A DNA stretch of 64,000 nt from Microcaldota archaeon (GTDB taxonomy: Archaea; Micrarchaeota; Micrarchaeia; Anstonellales; J096). The first letter of the stretch is position 1; each line of letters opens with the position of its first letter. Of this stretch, positions 44,695 to 53,356 are shown one piece after another. The notes beneath the pieces were generated by a model, which saw only the letters and a program-made list of their open reading frames with translations, had not been told where the DNA came from and did not search any database. The stretch is taken from assembly GCA_015522475.1 (NCBI GenBank), contig WAMF01000023.1, positions 37,954-101,953 of the forward strand, in the 5' to 3' direction. The translations under genes were made by a program, and so were the position numbers.

Positions 44695-45150
44695 ATGGAA
44701 GAGAACGATAATAGTAAAAGAGAGGAGACATCCTCATTAAGGGAGTGGAAGTCTGCAGGTTGGCTTCTCTTAGACGAGAAAAACAACGTGCTGCTTATAC
44801 ATAACACACTTGGCCATTGGGACATTCCTAAGGGCAAGGTGGAAGAGGGCGAGGAGCTAGAGCAGGCGGCCTATAGGGAGCTAGAAGAGGAGACGGGCAT
44901 AAAAAAGGGCGAGATAGAAGTTGTGCCTTTCATGACGACGATGGAATACACTTACCACTATCCGAATGAGACGCAAATGATTCATAAGGTTGTATACGTG
45001 TTTGCAGCTAGGACAGACAAGCACAAAGTAAAGCTAAGTCACGAGCACGACGCATATGTTTGGCTGCCCATAGACGAGGCCATAGAGCGCGCGACCTACG
45101 ACACGCTCAAAGACGCGCTTAGGACGGCCAAGCTTTCTTTAAAGCTATAA
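44695..45150 (+). CDS. NUDIX hydrolase (diadenosine tetraphosphatase-like)
   Basis: The Nudix box is complete: G47, E53, R61-E62-L63, E65-E66 and G68-I69 (GKVEEGEELEQAAYRELEEE). The preceding HWDIPKGK resembles asymmetric Ap4A hydrolases. The enzyme would cleave nucleoside diphosphate linkages. ATG 44695 is chosen for AAGGTGAT upstream; GTG 44674 lies within an 11-bp tandem duplication (44661-44682) just after the UDG stop. The product has 151 residues. Substrate is inferred from the motif context only. Confidence 0.88.
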   Translation: MEENDNSKREETSSLREWKSAGWLLLDEKNNVLLIHNTLGHWDIPKGKVEEGEELEQAAYRELEEETGIKKGEIEVVPFMTTMEYTYHYPNETQMIHKVVYVFAARTDKHKVKLSHEHDAYVWLPIDEAIERATYDTLKDALRTAKLSLKL

Positions 45151-45284
45151 TCCCTCAGCTCCACCATATATCTATTTACGATTGAGAATGTAAGTGAGAG
45201 TACAGAAGAAATTTGAGGGAATAGAAGACAATGCTAGCGGCTAATATCCATAGTTCTATTTACAGTTCCATCTTAACTTTTGCT

Positions 45285-45623
45285 TTACTCTCCGAAAAAT
45301 CTCTTGAGAATCTCGGAGACGCGTTCCTTAATCTCCTCTAAGCTGTAGCGTTCCACTTCCATGCGAAGGATGGGCTCGCCCTTCTTAAATATAAAGAGTG
45401 TCGGCGAAGTTACAGAGAAGCTCTGGAGCAATGCTATATTCTCGTCTTTAAGAATGTTCACACGAAGAACTTGCAGCGCTTTATATTTGCTAGCGAGCTC
45501 CATGAAGAAAGGAGCGATTTCTTTGCATTTCCGACATCTTGGGGAGTAAAAGCCCGCTATGCATAAGGGATATGTGCTTACTATAGCATCAAACTCCTCT
45601 TCAGATTCTACTTCTTTAAACAT
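45285..45623 (-). CDS. Thioredoxin-like protein
   Basis: The CxxC active site is CRKC at residues 30-33 in FYSPRCRKCKEIAPF, and the conserved cis-proline is in VTSPTLFIF. The length of 112 residues is a minimal thioredoxin fold. CRKC replaces the usual CGPC, so redox potential may differ. It would reduce protein disulfides in the cytoplasm. Ribosome site GGTGG precedes ATG 45623; the gene diverges from ftsZ. No thioredoxin reductase is nearby. Confidence 0.88.
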   Translation of the reverse strand: MFKEVESEEEFDAIVSTYPLCIAGFYSPRCRKCKEIAPFFMELASKYKALQVLRVNILKDENIALLQSFSVTSPTLFIFKKGEPILRMEVERYSLEEIKERVSEILKRFFGE

Positions 45624-45721
45624 CCTTCCACCGCTTGCCTGTCAGGAGAGGCTACTTGGCTTGGCCAATTAACCTACACATCCTTTGGCAATAAGTAATG
45701 AGTAGGAAGAGACCATAAATA

Positions 45722-45727
45722 TTTAAA
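45722..45727 (+). promoter_or_regulatory. TATA box for ftsZ
   Basis: TTTAAA within ATATTTAAAGCC is centred 26 bp upstream of ATG 45750, giving a leaderless transcript. Confidence 0.65.
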
Positions 45728-45749
45728 GCCTTTAGGTCAAAGTAAATAC

Positions 45750-46757
45750 ATGAGAGAGGTTAAGATAAGTGTTGTGGGTGTTGGTGGAGCAGGTTCAAAC
45801 GCAGTTACTCGTTTATACAACTCTGGCATAAAAAGTGCAAAAATTATTGCTGTTAACACGGATGCAAAGCATTTGGAAGAGGTTGCGCGGGCACATGAGA
45901 AGATACTTATAGGAAAAGCTATTACGCGTGGTTTGGGAGCTGGAGGAGAGCCCTCTATAGCTCGAAAGTGCGCAGAATCTGATTACGACGCAATAAGGAG
46001 TGCATTGGAAGGCAGCGAGCTCGTTTTTATCTCTGCAGGTATGGGTGGTGGCACAGGCACGGGGGCTGCTCCTATAGTGGCGAGAGCTGCAAAAGAGGTT
46101 GGAGCTATAACTATAGGTGTTGTCACGTATCCCTTCAAAATAGAAAGAAGCCGCTTGGAGAAAGCCAGAAAGGGTATAGAAGAGCTTGCCAAGCAGGTTG
46201 ATACGCTTATCATTATAGACAACAATCGCCTTGTGGACTTCGCCGGCAACTTGCCCTTGGACAAGGCCTTTGAGCTAGCTGATAGCATTATAGGCAGAGC
46301 TGTAAAAGGTATATCCGATGCTATCGTGTTGCCATCTTTGATAAGCATGGACTTCGCAGACTTAAAAGGCTTAATACAGACGAGGGGCAAATCGGAGCTG
46401 GCTATGATTTCTATAGGGCAAGGCGAGGGTTATACGCGCGTTGAAGATGCCATAAAAAGCACACTCCAACATCCGCTGCTAGACGTGGATTATGAAGATG
46501 CCAAAGGCGCGCTTATCCATATAGAGGGTGGCCCAGACTTAACCATAGAGGATGCAGTTAAAATCGGCGAGGGCATAACAGAGAGCTTTAATCCAGATGC
46601 AGACGTGAAGCTGGGCGTGCGCATAAACCCCAACCTCGAACAAAAGATTTATGTAACGGCTGTCATAATAGGCGTTCACTCCCCTCAAATCCTTGGCAGG
46701 GGCTTCATGGCAAAAAAGGACGAGCCCTTCGAGGATGATGAGCTGGGTGTACTGTGA
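45750..46757 (+). CDS. ftsZ: Cell division protein FtsZ
   Basis: The tubulin-type GTP-binding motif GGGTGTG is at 99-105. Also present are VGGAGSNAV at 11-19, VNTDAKHL, and the catalytic T7-loop equivalent ISMDFADL. The length of 335 residues leaves only a short C-terminal tail (EPFEDDELGVL), shorter than in most bacterial FtsZ. The protein polymerises into the division ring with GTP. Whether it is archaeal FtsZ1 or FtsZ2 is not decidable without alignment; the complete GTPase core argues against the CetZ class. Confidence 0.95.
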   Translation: MREVKISVVGVGGAGSNAVTRLYNSGIKSAKIIAVNTDAKHLEEVARAHEKILIGKAITRGLGAGGEPSIARKCAESDYDAIRSALEGSELVFISAGMGGGTGTGAAPIVARAAKEVGAITIGVVTYPFKIERSRLEKARKGIEELAKQVDTLIIIDNNRLVDFAGNLPLDKAFELADSIIGRAVKGISDAIVLPSLISMDFADLKGLIQTRGKSELAMISIGQGEGYTRVEDAIKSTLQHPLLDVDYEDAKGALIHIEGGPDLTIEDAVKIGEGITESFNPDADVKLGVRINPNLEQKIYVTAVIIGVHSPQILGRGFMAKKDEPFEDDELGVL

Positions 46758-46769
46758 GGCCGTTTGTTT

Positions 46770-46775
46770 TTTAAA
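46770..46775 (+). promoter_or_regulatory. TATA box for the 46799 membrane-protein gene
   Basis: TTTAAA is centred 27 bp upstream of ATG 46799, a leaderless start. Confidence 0.6.
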
Positions 46776-46798
46776 CACTTCCTAACACAATTTTACAT

Positions 46799-47800
46799 AT
46801 GCCTATTCATCTGCTTAAGTCCGGCTCACAACGGCTTTCTCATAAAGAAGCTAAGCCAAAGGGCAAAAGCACTGAAAAAGACAAGCCCACCAGAGCCAAG
46901 CACATATTCTCTTTAATAGCTAAGGATTGGCTAAGCTTATACAAAGCCAAGCCACTCGAGGCCTACGATAATTACAACGAATACGCGCGAGATAAGCGGA
47001 GGGAAAAGCTTTCTAAGATAAAGAAGCTTATACTCCTCTTTTCAGTCGTGTATGGGCTAAGCTATGGTATAAGCACGTATTCCGCAGCCCGGAAAAGAGA
47101 GCAGAGAAGAGCTTATATAGAAGCGGTGCTTAATAGTTATCACATTTCTCACTTCAATACATCCGGCGATAAGATTGTTATGCCCATATACAACGCAGAG
47201 CAGGAGAGCATCATTCACTTAGAGCCTATAGACCCAAGAGTAAAGGCGTGGGTGGAGCGTTTTAACGGCCTTAAAACGCTCGATGACATAAGGACTATGA
47301 GTAAGACATTCTATAGGTCATTTAAGGACATAGCCTTTGACGTCGCATTTGACCAAAAAGGATATTCTCCAAGCTTAGATAATTTGTTCAAAACACGCGA
47401 GATATACTGTTATCCCAGCACGATGTTCTTTGCCCAAGCGTTACACTATGCTGGCTATAAAGTCATTACAGCTATTACGGCATCTATTCCCAAAGATAAT
47501 GAAGGTCTTGACTTTTATCATATAGACCCTCTATTTGAGTACAATGGAAAATGGTATGTTGTTTCCATGTCAAAAGCCGATTATCCTATTGAGACGTGGA
47601 GAGAGCACCTACCTAAAGTTTTGTCTTCTCCAGCTAATTATTACAACTACATTGCCTTCTCAGACACATCTCAGGCCTTCAAACCAGACTCATTTGGCAG
47701 AGAGGATATAAGATGGCAAGCGGTTCCTGCACCCATTGAGGCTTTAGCGCATCTTCCATTTAAGCCTGGGATATTTTATAGAGTGGACCTTGGAGAGTGA
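46799..47800 (+). CDS. Membrane protein with degenerate transglutaminase-like domain
   Basis: A basic N-terminus and one membrane helix (residues 77-95) lead into a domain paralogous to the gene at 49755. Shared landmarks are RFNGLKTLDDI, the Cys 204 segment YCYPSTMFFAQALHYAGYK, and His 241 before FEYNGKWYVV. In the paralog the residue 15 positions after the His is Asp; here it is Ser 256, so the Cys-His-Asp triad is broken. It may be an inactive partner or a binding protein. Leaderless start. Function inferred from fold only. Confidence 0.6.
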   Translation: MPIHLLKSGSQRLSHKEAKPKGKSTEKDKPTRAKHIFSLIAKDWLSLYKAKPLEAYDNYNEYARDKRREKLSKIKKLILLFSVVYGLSYGISTYSAARKREQRRAYIEAVLNSYHISHFNTSGDKIVMPIYNAEQESIIHLEPIDPRVKAWVERFNGLKTLDDIRTMSKTFYRSFKDIAFDVAFDQKGYSPSLDNLFKTREIYCYPSTMFFAQALHYAGYKVITAITASIPKDNEGLDFYHIDPLFEYNGKWYVVSMSKADYPIETWREHLPKVLSSPANYYNYIAFSDTSQAFKPDSFGREDIRWQAVPAPIEALAHLPFKPGIFYRVDLGE

Positions 47801-47835
47801 ATGGTATGGTGGGGTTAGCTTAAAAATTAAAAAAC

Positions 47836-48810
47836 TTAAATAGGCCCTCTAGATCTCTGTCGTGAAATCGTCAAGTAGTATGTAGTGGGATCATTTTCAT
47901 CACGCTCAATAGATATATTTCCACCTATATTTTCAAGATACTTTCTTGCTTGGGCTACATCTTCTGGGTTGTCAAATTTCACAGTCAAAGTTACTTCTTT
48001 TTTATGAAATTGACTTAAATATCTCCTTCCAACATTTACATAATTTGCAATAGTAGGTTTAGACTTATATGTTGCTATTTGGAATGTTGCATCCGGAGGG
48101 CCGAATACCTTATAATTAATACTCAACTCCTCAAACATTCTAGAAACTTCTGCTGGTGTGTATCTCTTTGCCACCATCTTGGGTTTGGGCTTGGATGGAA
48201 GTAATTTACTTGGATCTATAATAATATTAAGGCCACCCCTTTCATCAGCCTCAATTTTATAATCTTTATTTACCCTAAAACCTAAAAGCTTAAGTTTGCC
48301 CGTTAATAGATGGAGGTTTTTAGTTGTGTCTACATGGAGAGCTACAGGAAGCCCATTATTGTGAGCGAATTTTATTTTATCTAGATTGTTATTAAGCTGA
48401 GAGAATTCTATTGCTTGTGAAAGATCCACATTTTCCCCTGGCGGAATTATGACGGACACATAAGGGAGGTTTGGTATTTCTTTTTTCAACTCATTTTTGT
48501 GCTGAATAACAGCACTCTTTTTAAATCCACCATATTTTATTATAAGTGTAGCACCTCTTCCTGGCTCTTCTATGACTCTTCCACTAAAGCCATATGGTTT
48601 TAGAACTTTATTAAAGAATTCCATTGCTTTTCTTTTTGTTCCAAATCCCAAAGCATATGATTTACCTGGATTTCTGTAAGAATTTTCAATAACCTTTCTC
48701 ATAACAGGATCTACTACTTTCCAATTTATCTTTAACCCAAACATCTCAGCTTTCTTATGTATATTATTTATCACTTTATCCGCAGAGACACCATTTCCGC
48801 CGAAACTCAT
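47836..48810 (-). CDS. Unknown protein with repeated helix-GF-strand units (324 aa)
   Basis: The protein contains several copies of a short pattern: a helix ending in 'LK..GF.V', then a Gly-rich turn and a strand. Examples are VLKPYGFSGRVIEEPGRG, KLLGFRVNKDYKIEADERGG and YLENIGGNISIERDEND. The same pattern occurs in the divergent gene at 49060. The base composition and codon use look more AT-rich than neighbouring genes, suggesting recent acquisition. GGTGG precedes ATG 48810. No membrane segment; function unknown. Confidence 0.6.
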   Translation of the reverse strand: MSFGGNGVSADKVINNIHKKAEMFGLKINWKVVDPVMRKVIENSYRNPGKSYALGFGTKRKAMEFFNKVLKPYGFSGRVIEEPGRGATLIIKYGGFKKSAVIQHKNELKKEIPNLPYVSVIIPPGENVDLSQAIEFSQLNNNLDKIKFAHNNGLPVALHVDTTKNLHLLTGKLKLLGFRVNKDYKIEADERGGLNIIIDPSKLLPSKPKPKMVAKRYTPAEVSRMFEELSINYKVFGPPDATFQIATYKSKPTIANYVNVGRRYLSQFHKKEVTLTVKFDNPEDVAQARKYLENIGGNISIERDENDPTTYYLTISRQRSRGPI

Positions 48811-49059
48811 AGTTCCACCATATAACTATCTCAGTGTATATTTAAAAAAGTATATTTATTTGTCGCTTACCAAATGGTAAATGACACCCTCTGCTAAGGG
48901 CATTTTGCGTTTTCTTGTCTTCTGTAATTTTAAAAGATTTAGAGCAAGGATTTATTGCGATGCTCTTCAATATCTACATCTTACAATTATGTGATTTTCC
49001 CATTTAGGAAGCACAAATATTTAAAAATATGGACATCCTACAATAAAAGTGGTGATAGT

Positions 49060-49758
49060 ATGGATGGAAATACTGCAGTGAAGGAACCTATAAATATGGA
49101 AGGTGAAAATGAGGGAGAGAAACAAAAGTTAATGAAGATGGTAGGGGAGATAGTTATATTTAAGTATGGCCTTATAAACAACCCCCAACTCCTCACCAAG
49201 ATCTTAAGAGCTACCAACAAAGCCATAAGTAACTACAAATCAGAGGGGACTATTAAACTCATGGGAAAGGAAGTACAGCAGTTTGATAAGGTAAAGCGTA
49301 TGCTTAAAGATATGGGCTTCAAAGTTACATGGGCAGATATTCCCGGTGGGAAAGTAATAAATGTACAGTATAGACGATCCCTTAAAAATCTCGCTGACAA
49401 TACAGATTACCTTATAGAAAAGGTATACCATAATTATGAAAGGCAATACAGTATAGCCAAGCCCATTGCTGATGAGCTAACAGAGAAAGTAATGAAGAAA
49501 ATAACACAACAACCTATGGCAGGAAGTGTAAAAATGAATCCAAAAGAGATGCGGGAATACATCCATAATTATATACTCGCAAACGTACTTGGAAATATGA
49601 CCGAATATATGGTCTATGCGGGAGCCGGAGCACGTGAGTTAGGGTATATTACATCTGTTGATGTAAAAGTTGGAAATAGAGTAATATTCATCACGCCTTC
49701 CGTGGAAAACGAGCATGTGTTCCAGTCCATTAAGATTCCTCTCTCAAAGCTCCATTAA
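49060..49758 (+). CDS. Unknown protein related to the 48810 gene (232 aa)
   Basis: ATG 49060 follows GGTGATAGT and is preferred over the upstream in-frame ATG 48955. The region MLKDMGFKVTWADIPGGKV resembles the repeat pattern of the divergent neighbour. The C-terminal half is helical then beta-rich. AT-rich codon use matches the neighbour, so the two probably arrived together. Its end overlaps the convergent gene at 49755 by 4 bp. Function unknown. Confidence 0.6.
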   Translation: MDGNTAVKEPINMEGENEGEKQKLMKMVGEIVIFKYGLINNPQLLTKILRATNKAISNYKSEGTIKLMGKEVQQFDKVKRMLKDMGFKVTWADIPGGKVINVQYRRSLKNLADNTDYLIEKVYHNYERQYSIAKPIADELTEKVMKKITQQPMAGSVKMNPKEMREYIHNYILANVLGNMTEYMVYAGAGARELGYITSVDVKVGNRVIFITPSVENEHVFQSIKIPLSKLH

Positions 49759-50732
49759 AACCTGTCATTCATGTAGAGAAGATAAAACTGCGGTGCACTT
49801 AAGGGAAAACAAGGCTTCTCTGGTAAGGTTGGAAAACGCCCTACAACCTCAGGATCTGCAAAGAGGAGAAAGCTATCAGGGGGAGTTATTCCATCGGCGA
49901 ATAGGGTATATGCAATATACTTCACATAGTAGTTTGAGAAATCATCAAGGATCAAGCGTACAGCTACTTTCAGATAATCGCGCCATTTCATAGTATAAGG
50001 TGGTTCAGCAAAGTAGCTCTTCATAGAGTCGCTTATATAAATCTCTCCATTATACTCAAATAGCACCGTGCCGTGCTTAGCCACCAAAGGATAGGGGTAA
50101 ACGCCTTTTTTGTCTTCTGTATAACTTTGATAGTACACATCCCATCCCAAAAGGGCTGTTTTATAACCAGCTACACCCAGCAGGGTTATGAGGACTGACG
50201 AACGAACGTAGCAGTTGCCTACACGCTTTTTTAGGGCGGCATCTACGTCAAATACAGCACCTTTGGAGTACTCCTTGGGCACATAGAAAGGGTTGGAGGG
50301 TTCCTCAAAGCTAGCTATATCCTCCACAAGAGCGTAAATGTCTTTAAGCGTCTTAAGACCATTGAAGCGTTTGAGATACTGCTCAACAAGGGGTGTCTTC
50401 TTAATGGGAATGATGTTGTAGACGCTGTCATTCCATTCAGACATAACAATTTGTGTGACTTTCCTTTTGTAGGAGATTTGAGGAATAGAAGGAAGGGGAG
50501 GCTGCTGAGAGAGAGTTGAAGGGTTGTGAGGGTTAGAGCCGTTACTTTCTTGCGTTTTAGAGAAGATGGGATTACTGAAATAAAGAGAAGAAAGGAGAGC
50601 AAGACTTGTCATGAAGTACCAAGGGAAGTACCGGGTAAAGTGGAGCTTCTGTTTATTTGCCCCATGCTCTTTATGATAGTGTTGTTTCGAGGAGTTTCGG
50701 GACTTGGAGGGAAGGACTTTTAATATAAGCAT
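49755..50732 (-). CDS. Membrane protein with transglutaminase-like domain (intact triad)
   Basis: One membrane helix at about 39-56 anchors a Pro/Ser/Gln linker and an extracellular domain. Cys 174 (VGNCYVRSSVLITLLGVAGY), His 220 (AKHGTVLFEYNG) and Asp 235 (IYISDS) sit in the order and spacing expected of a transglutaminase/cysteine-protease triad. The fold could act on cell-surface proteins. It is a paralog of the 46799 gene, which has lost the Asp. ATG 50732 is leaderless, with TTTAAA 26 bp upstream. Activity is inferred. Confidence 0.62.
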   Translation of the reverse strand: MLILKVLPSKSRNSSKQHYHKEHGANKQKLHFTRYFPWYFMTSLALLSSLYFSNPIFSKTQESNGSNPHNPSTLSQQPPLPSIPQISYKRKVTQIVMSEWNDSVYNIIPIKKTPLVEQYLKRFNGLKTLKDIYALVEDIASFEEPSNPFYVPKEYSKGAVFDVDAALKKRVGNCYVRSSVLITLLGVAGYKTALLGWDVYYQSYTEDKKGVYPYPLVAKHGTVLFEYNGEIYISDSMKSYFAEPPYTMKWRDYLKVAVRLILDDFSNYYVKYIAYTLFADGITPPDSFLLFADPEVVGRFPTLPEKPCFPLSAPQFYLLYMNDRF

Positions 50733-50755
50733 GTTAAAATAAGTGTGGAAAAATG

Positions 50756-50761
50756 TTTAAA
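50756..50761 (-). promoter_or_regulatory. TATA box for the transglutaminase-like gene
   Basis: TTTAAA is centred 26 bp upstream of ATG 50732. Confidence 0.6.
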
Positions 50762-50881
50762 AAGGAATCTTAAATGAGAGTTGAGAGTTTATTCCCACTT
50801 ACTGCTAACGTTATTAAATGTGAATAAACGCCAAATTATCCAGACGAAGAAAAATAAAAAAGCAAAAAAACAGAGAAAAGG

Positions 50882-53239
50882 CTACCACTCGCTCTCTTCT
50901 TTCTCTGTGAGCTCTCTGGCCTTCTTAAGCAGGACGCGCATCTCTGCCGCAGCTACGATCTTCCTCGTCCTTTCAACAGCGTCGGGATTGACGCTTATGC
51001 TTGTTATGCCAAACTCGACAAGCTTAGCCGCGAACTCGGGGTAAACAGAAGGCGCTTGTCCACATATGCTGACGGTTATGCCGTGCTTTGTTCCTACTTT
51101 AACAACGTGATGTATGGCTTTGAGCACAGCCGGCTCTCTCTCGTCGAAGTCTCTGCCTAAAATCGTGCTGTCTCTGTCTATGCCTAATATGAGCTGTGTC
51201 AAGTCGTTGCTGCCAATACTTACACCATCTATGCCTTCCTTTATAAACTCCTCAAGCATGAGCACTGTCGAAGGCACCTCTACCATTATAAACAGCTTGA
51301 AGTCCCTGTTGCGCCTTAAACCCACCTCCTCCATTATGCGCTTTATGCCTTGAAGCTCCTCGACGCGCCTCACAAACGGTATCATAAGCCAGAGGTTTTT
51401 GAGCTTGAACTTCTCTCTAACCTTCTTTATAGCTAGCAGCTCCATCTTGAATGTTTCAGGGTCGCGTATATATCTGCTTGCTCCTCTATAACCTATCATA
51501 GGGTTGTCTTCTTGAGGTTCGTATTTCTCGCCGCCTTTCAAGTTTCTGTATTCATTCGTCTTGAAGTCTGTAGCTCTATAAACAACAGGTCTAGGATAAA
51601 ATGCAGCCGCAAACTTTCGCAAGTTGTCAGCTAGCTTATCTATAAACTCTTGTTGCCTGCCTTCTTCTACAAATGCCTTTGGATGCTTGCCAAAAGCAGC
51701 TATCATAAACTCCGCTCTAAGCAGGCCTACACCATCGACGGGCATCTGCGCCACTTTCTCAGCTAGCTCGGGCTCAGCTAAATTAACATATATCTTTGTA
51801 GCTGTGGGTGGTAAGTAGAGCTCTTCTACAAAAGCGGGCTTTTCTTTCTCCTCGTGCTCTGGTCTGCGCTGGCCTATAGCCACAATACCTTCATAGACAA
51901 CACCGTGTGCTGCATCCACAGTTATTTTTTCTTCGTCCTTAAGCTTTTTTGTAGCTTCTCGTGTGCCTACTATACAAGGTATGCCCAACTCTCTGCTGAC
52001 TATGGCTGCGTGACTTGTCATACCTCCCTCGTCTGTCACTATAGCAACGGCTCTTTTCATAGCAGGCACATAGTCTGGAGAGGTCATCTTTGTCACTAAA
52101 ACGTCACCTTGCATGACTTTAGAGAGCTCTGTTTTGTCGTGTATAATCTTGACAGGACCCACTGCTAAACCCGGAGAAGCGGGTAAGCCACGAAGTAAAA
52201 CCTTTGCTTTGTCTAGAGATATGCCCGCGGCTGCTTGCTCAACTTCCTTTTCTTTCTTTTCCTCTTCTGCAATCTTTTTTATGGTTGTCACGGGCCTTGC
52301 TTGCACAATGTAAAACTTGCCTTTTTCAAAGGCCCACTCTGTATCCATAGGCTTGCCATAGTGCTTCTCTATTTTTATACCATAGCCCGCTAGCTCTTTC
52401 ACCTGCTCGTCAGTGAGCTTCTGTGCCTCTTGCAATTCCTCCGGCACTTCCACGTCTTTGTTGTGGCCATTCTCGTCGCGTATGAGCATGTGCGTTTGCT
52501 TAGCTATGTCTTTGAATGTAATTTCGAGCGTCTTCTTGTTGACTTTGTATGTATCTGGCGTTACTGTCCCACTGACGACAAATTCCCCTAAACCATAAGC
52601 AGCTTCTATGACGAGCGTGTCCATGTCATTAGTGACAGGGTCTATTGTAAACATGACACCAGCTTTCTCGCTGTTGACCATCTTCTGGACGACGGCAGCT
52701 AGCTTAACTTTCATGTGATCAAAGTGGTTCTGCTCTCTGTAAAAGATAGCTCGAGCTGTAAACAAAGAAGCCCAATCTTTTTTAACAGCCTCGATAAGGG
52801 CTTCGTCTCCCTTTACGTTGAGATACGTGGCTTGTTGGCCTGCGAAGCTCGCGCTTGGCAAGTCTTCTGCTGTGGCAGAGGAACGGACAGCTACAAACTG
52901 CTCTCCACCTTCCTGCTTATTCAATTCGTGATATGCATTTAACAGCTCCTCTTTCATGTCTTCAGGCACTTCTCCACTCACAATGAGATCCTGTATCTTT
53001 TTAGCAGCTGATTGGAGTAAAGCAGTATCATTGACGTCAATCTGGCGTATTATAGCTCTTATAACATCGACGAGTTTGTTATGCTCTAAGTAGTCCCAAT
53101 AAGCCTGCGCCGTTAAAACGAAGCCCGGTGGCACGGGAAAACCCGCGTTCACCATTTCGCCCAAATTTGCGCCCTTGCCCCCAACGAGGGCAGTATCGTC
53201 CTTAGAAAGCTCCTTAAACCATTTTATATACTTGGCCAT
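50882..53239 (-). CDS. ppsA: Phosphoenolpyruvate synthase (pyruvate, water dikinase)
   Basis: The ATP-grasp N-terminal domain (LVGGKGANLGEM at 18-29, VRSSATAEDLPSASFAGQQ at 118-136) is followed by the swivelling domain with catalytic His 410 in EGGMTSHAA and GIPCIVGT. The C-terminal PEP-binding barrel has SIGSNDLTQLILGIDRD and the cysteine in CGQAPS. The length of 785 residues is normal. The enzyme makes PEP from pyruvate and ATP, the entry to gluconeogenesis. GGGTGAG precedes ATG 53239 and a TATA-like ATTTAAAAA lies about 35-45 bp upstream. Confidence 0.96.
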   Translation of the reverse strand: MAKYIKWFKELSKDDTALVGGKGANLGEMVNAGFPVPPGFVLTAQAYWDYLEHNKLVDVIRAIIRQIDVNDTALLQSAAKKIQDLIVSGEVPEDMKEELLNAYHELNKQEGGEQFVAVRSSATAEDLPSASFAGQQATYLNVKGDEALIEAVKKDWASLFTARAIFYREQNHFDHMKVKLAAVVQKMVNSEKAGVMFTIDPVTNDMDTLVIEAAYGLGEFVVSGTVTPDTYKVNKKTLEITFKDIAKQTHMLIRDENGHNKDVEVPEELQEAQKLTDEQVKELAGYGIKIEKHYGKPMDTEWAFEKGKFYIVQARPVTTIKKIAEEEKKEKEVEQAAAGISLDKAKVLLRGLPASPGLAVGPVKIIHDKTELSKVMQGDVLVTKMTSPDYVPAMKRAVAIVTDEGGMTSHAAIVSRELGIPCIVGTREATKKLKDEEKITVDAAHGVVYEGIVAIGQRRPEHEEKEKPAFVEELYLPPTATKIYVNLAEPELAEKVAQMPVDGVGLLRAEFMIAAFGKHPKAFVEEGRQQEFIDKLADNLRKFAAAFYPRPVVYRATDFKTNEYRNLKGGEKYEPQEDNPMIGYRGASRYIRDPETFKMELLAIKKVREKFKLKNLWLMIPFVRRVEELQGIKRIMEEVGLRRNRDFKLFIMVEVPSTVLMLEEFIKEGIDGVSIGSNDLTQLILGIDRDSTILGRDFDEREPAVLKAIHHVVKVGTKHGITVSICGQAPSVYPEFAAKLVEFGITSISVNPDAVERTRKIVAAAEMRVLLKKARELTEKEESEW

Positions 53240-53356
53240 GGACTCACCCTACTGCCATGGAGCTGAGGTGTTTTTAAATCTGTCTCTTCTGCTTTTTGGC
53301 TTGTCTTTGAGTTCTTTTTGAGTTTTCTTTGCCGTTAGAAATTTTGTATTTCCGCT

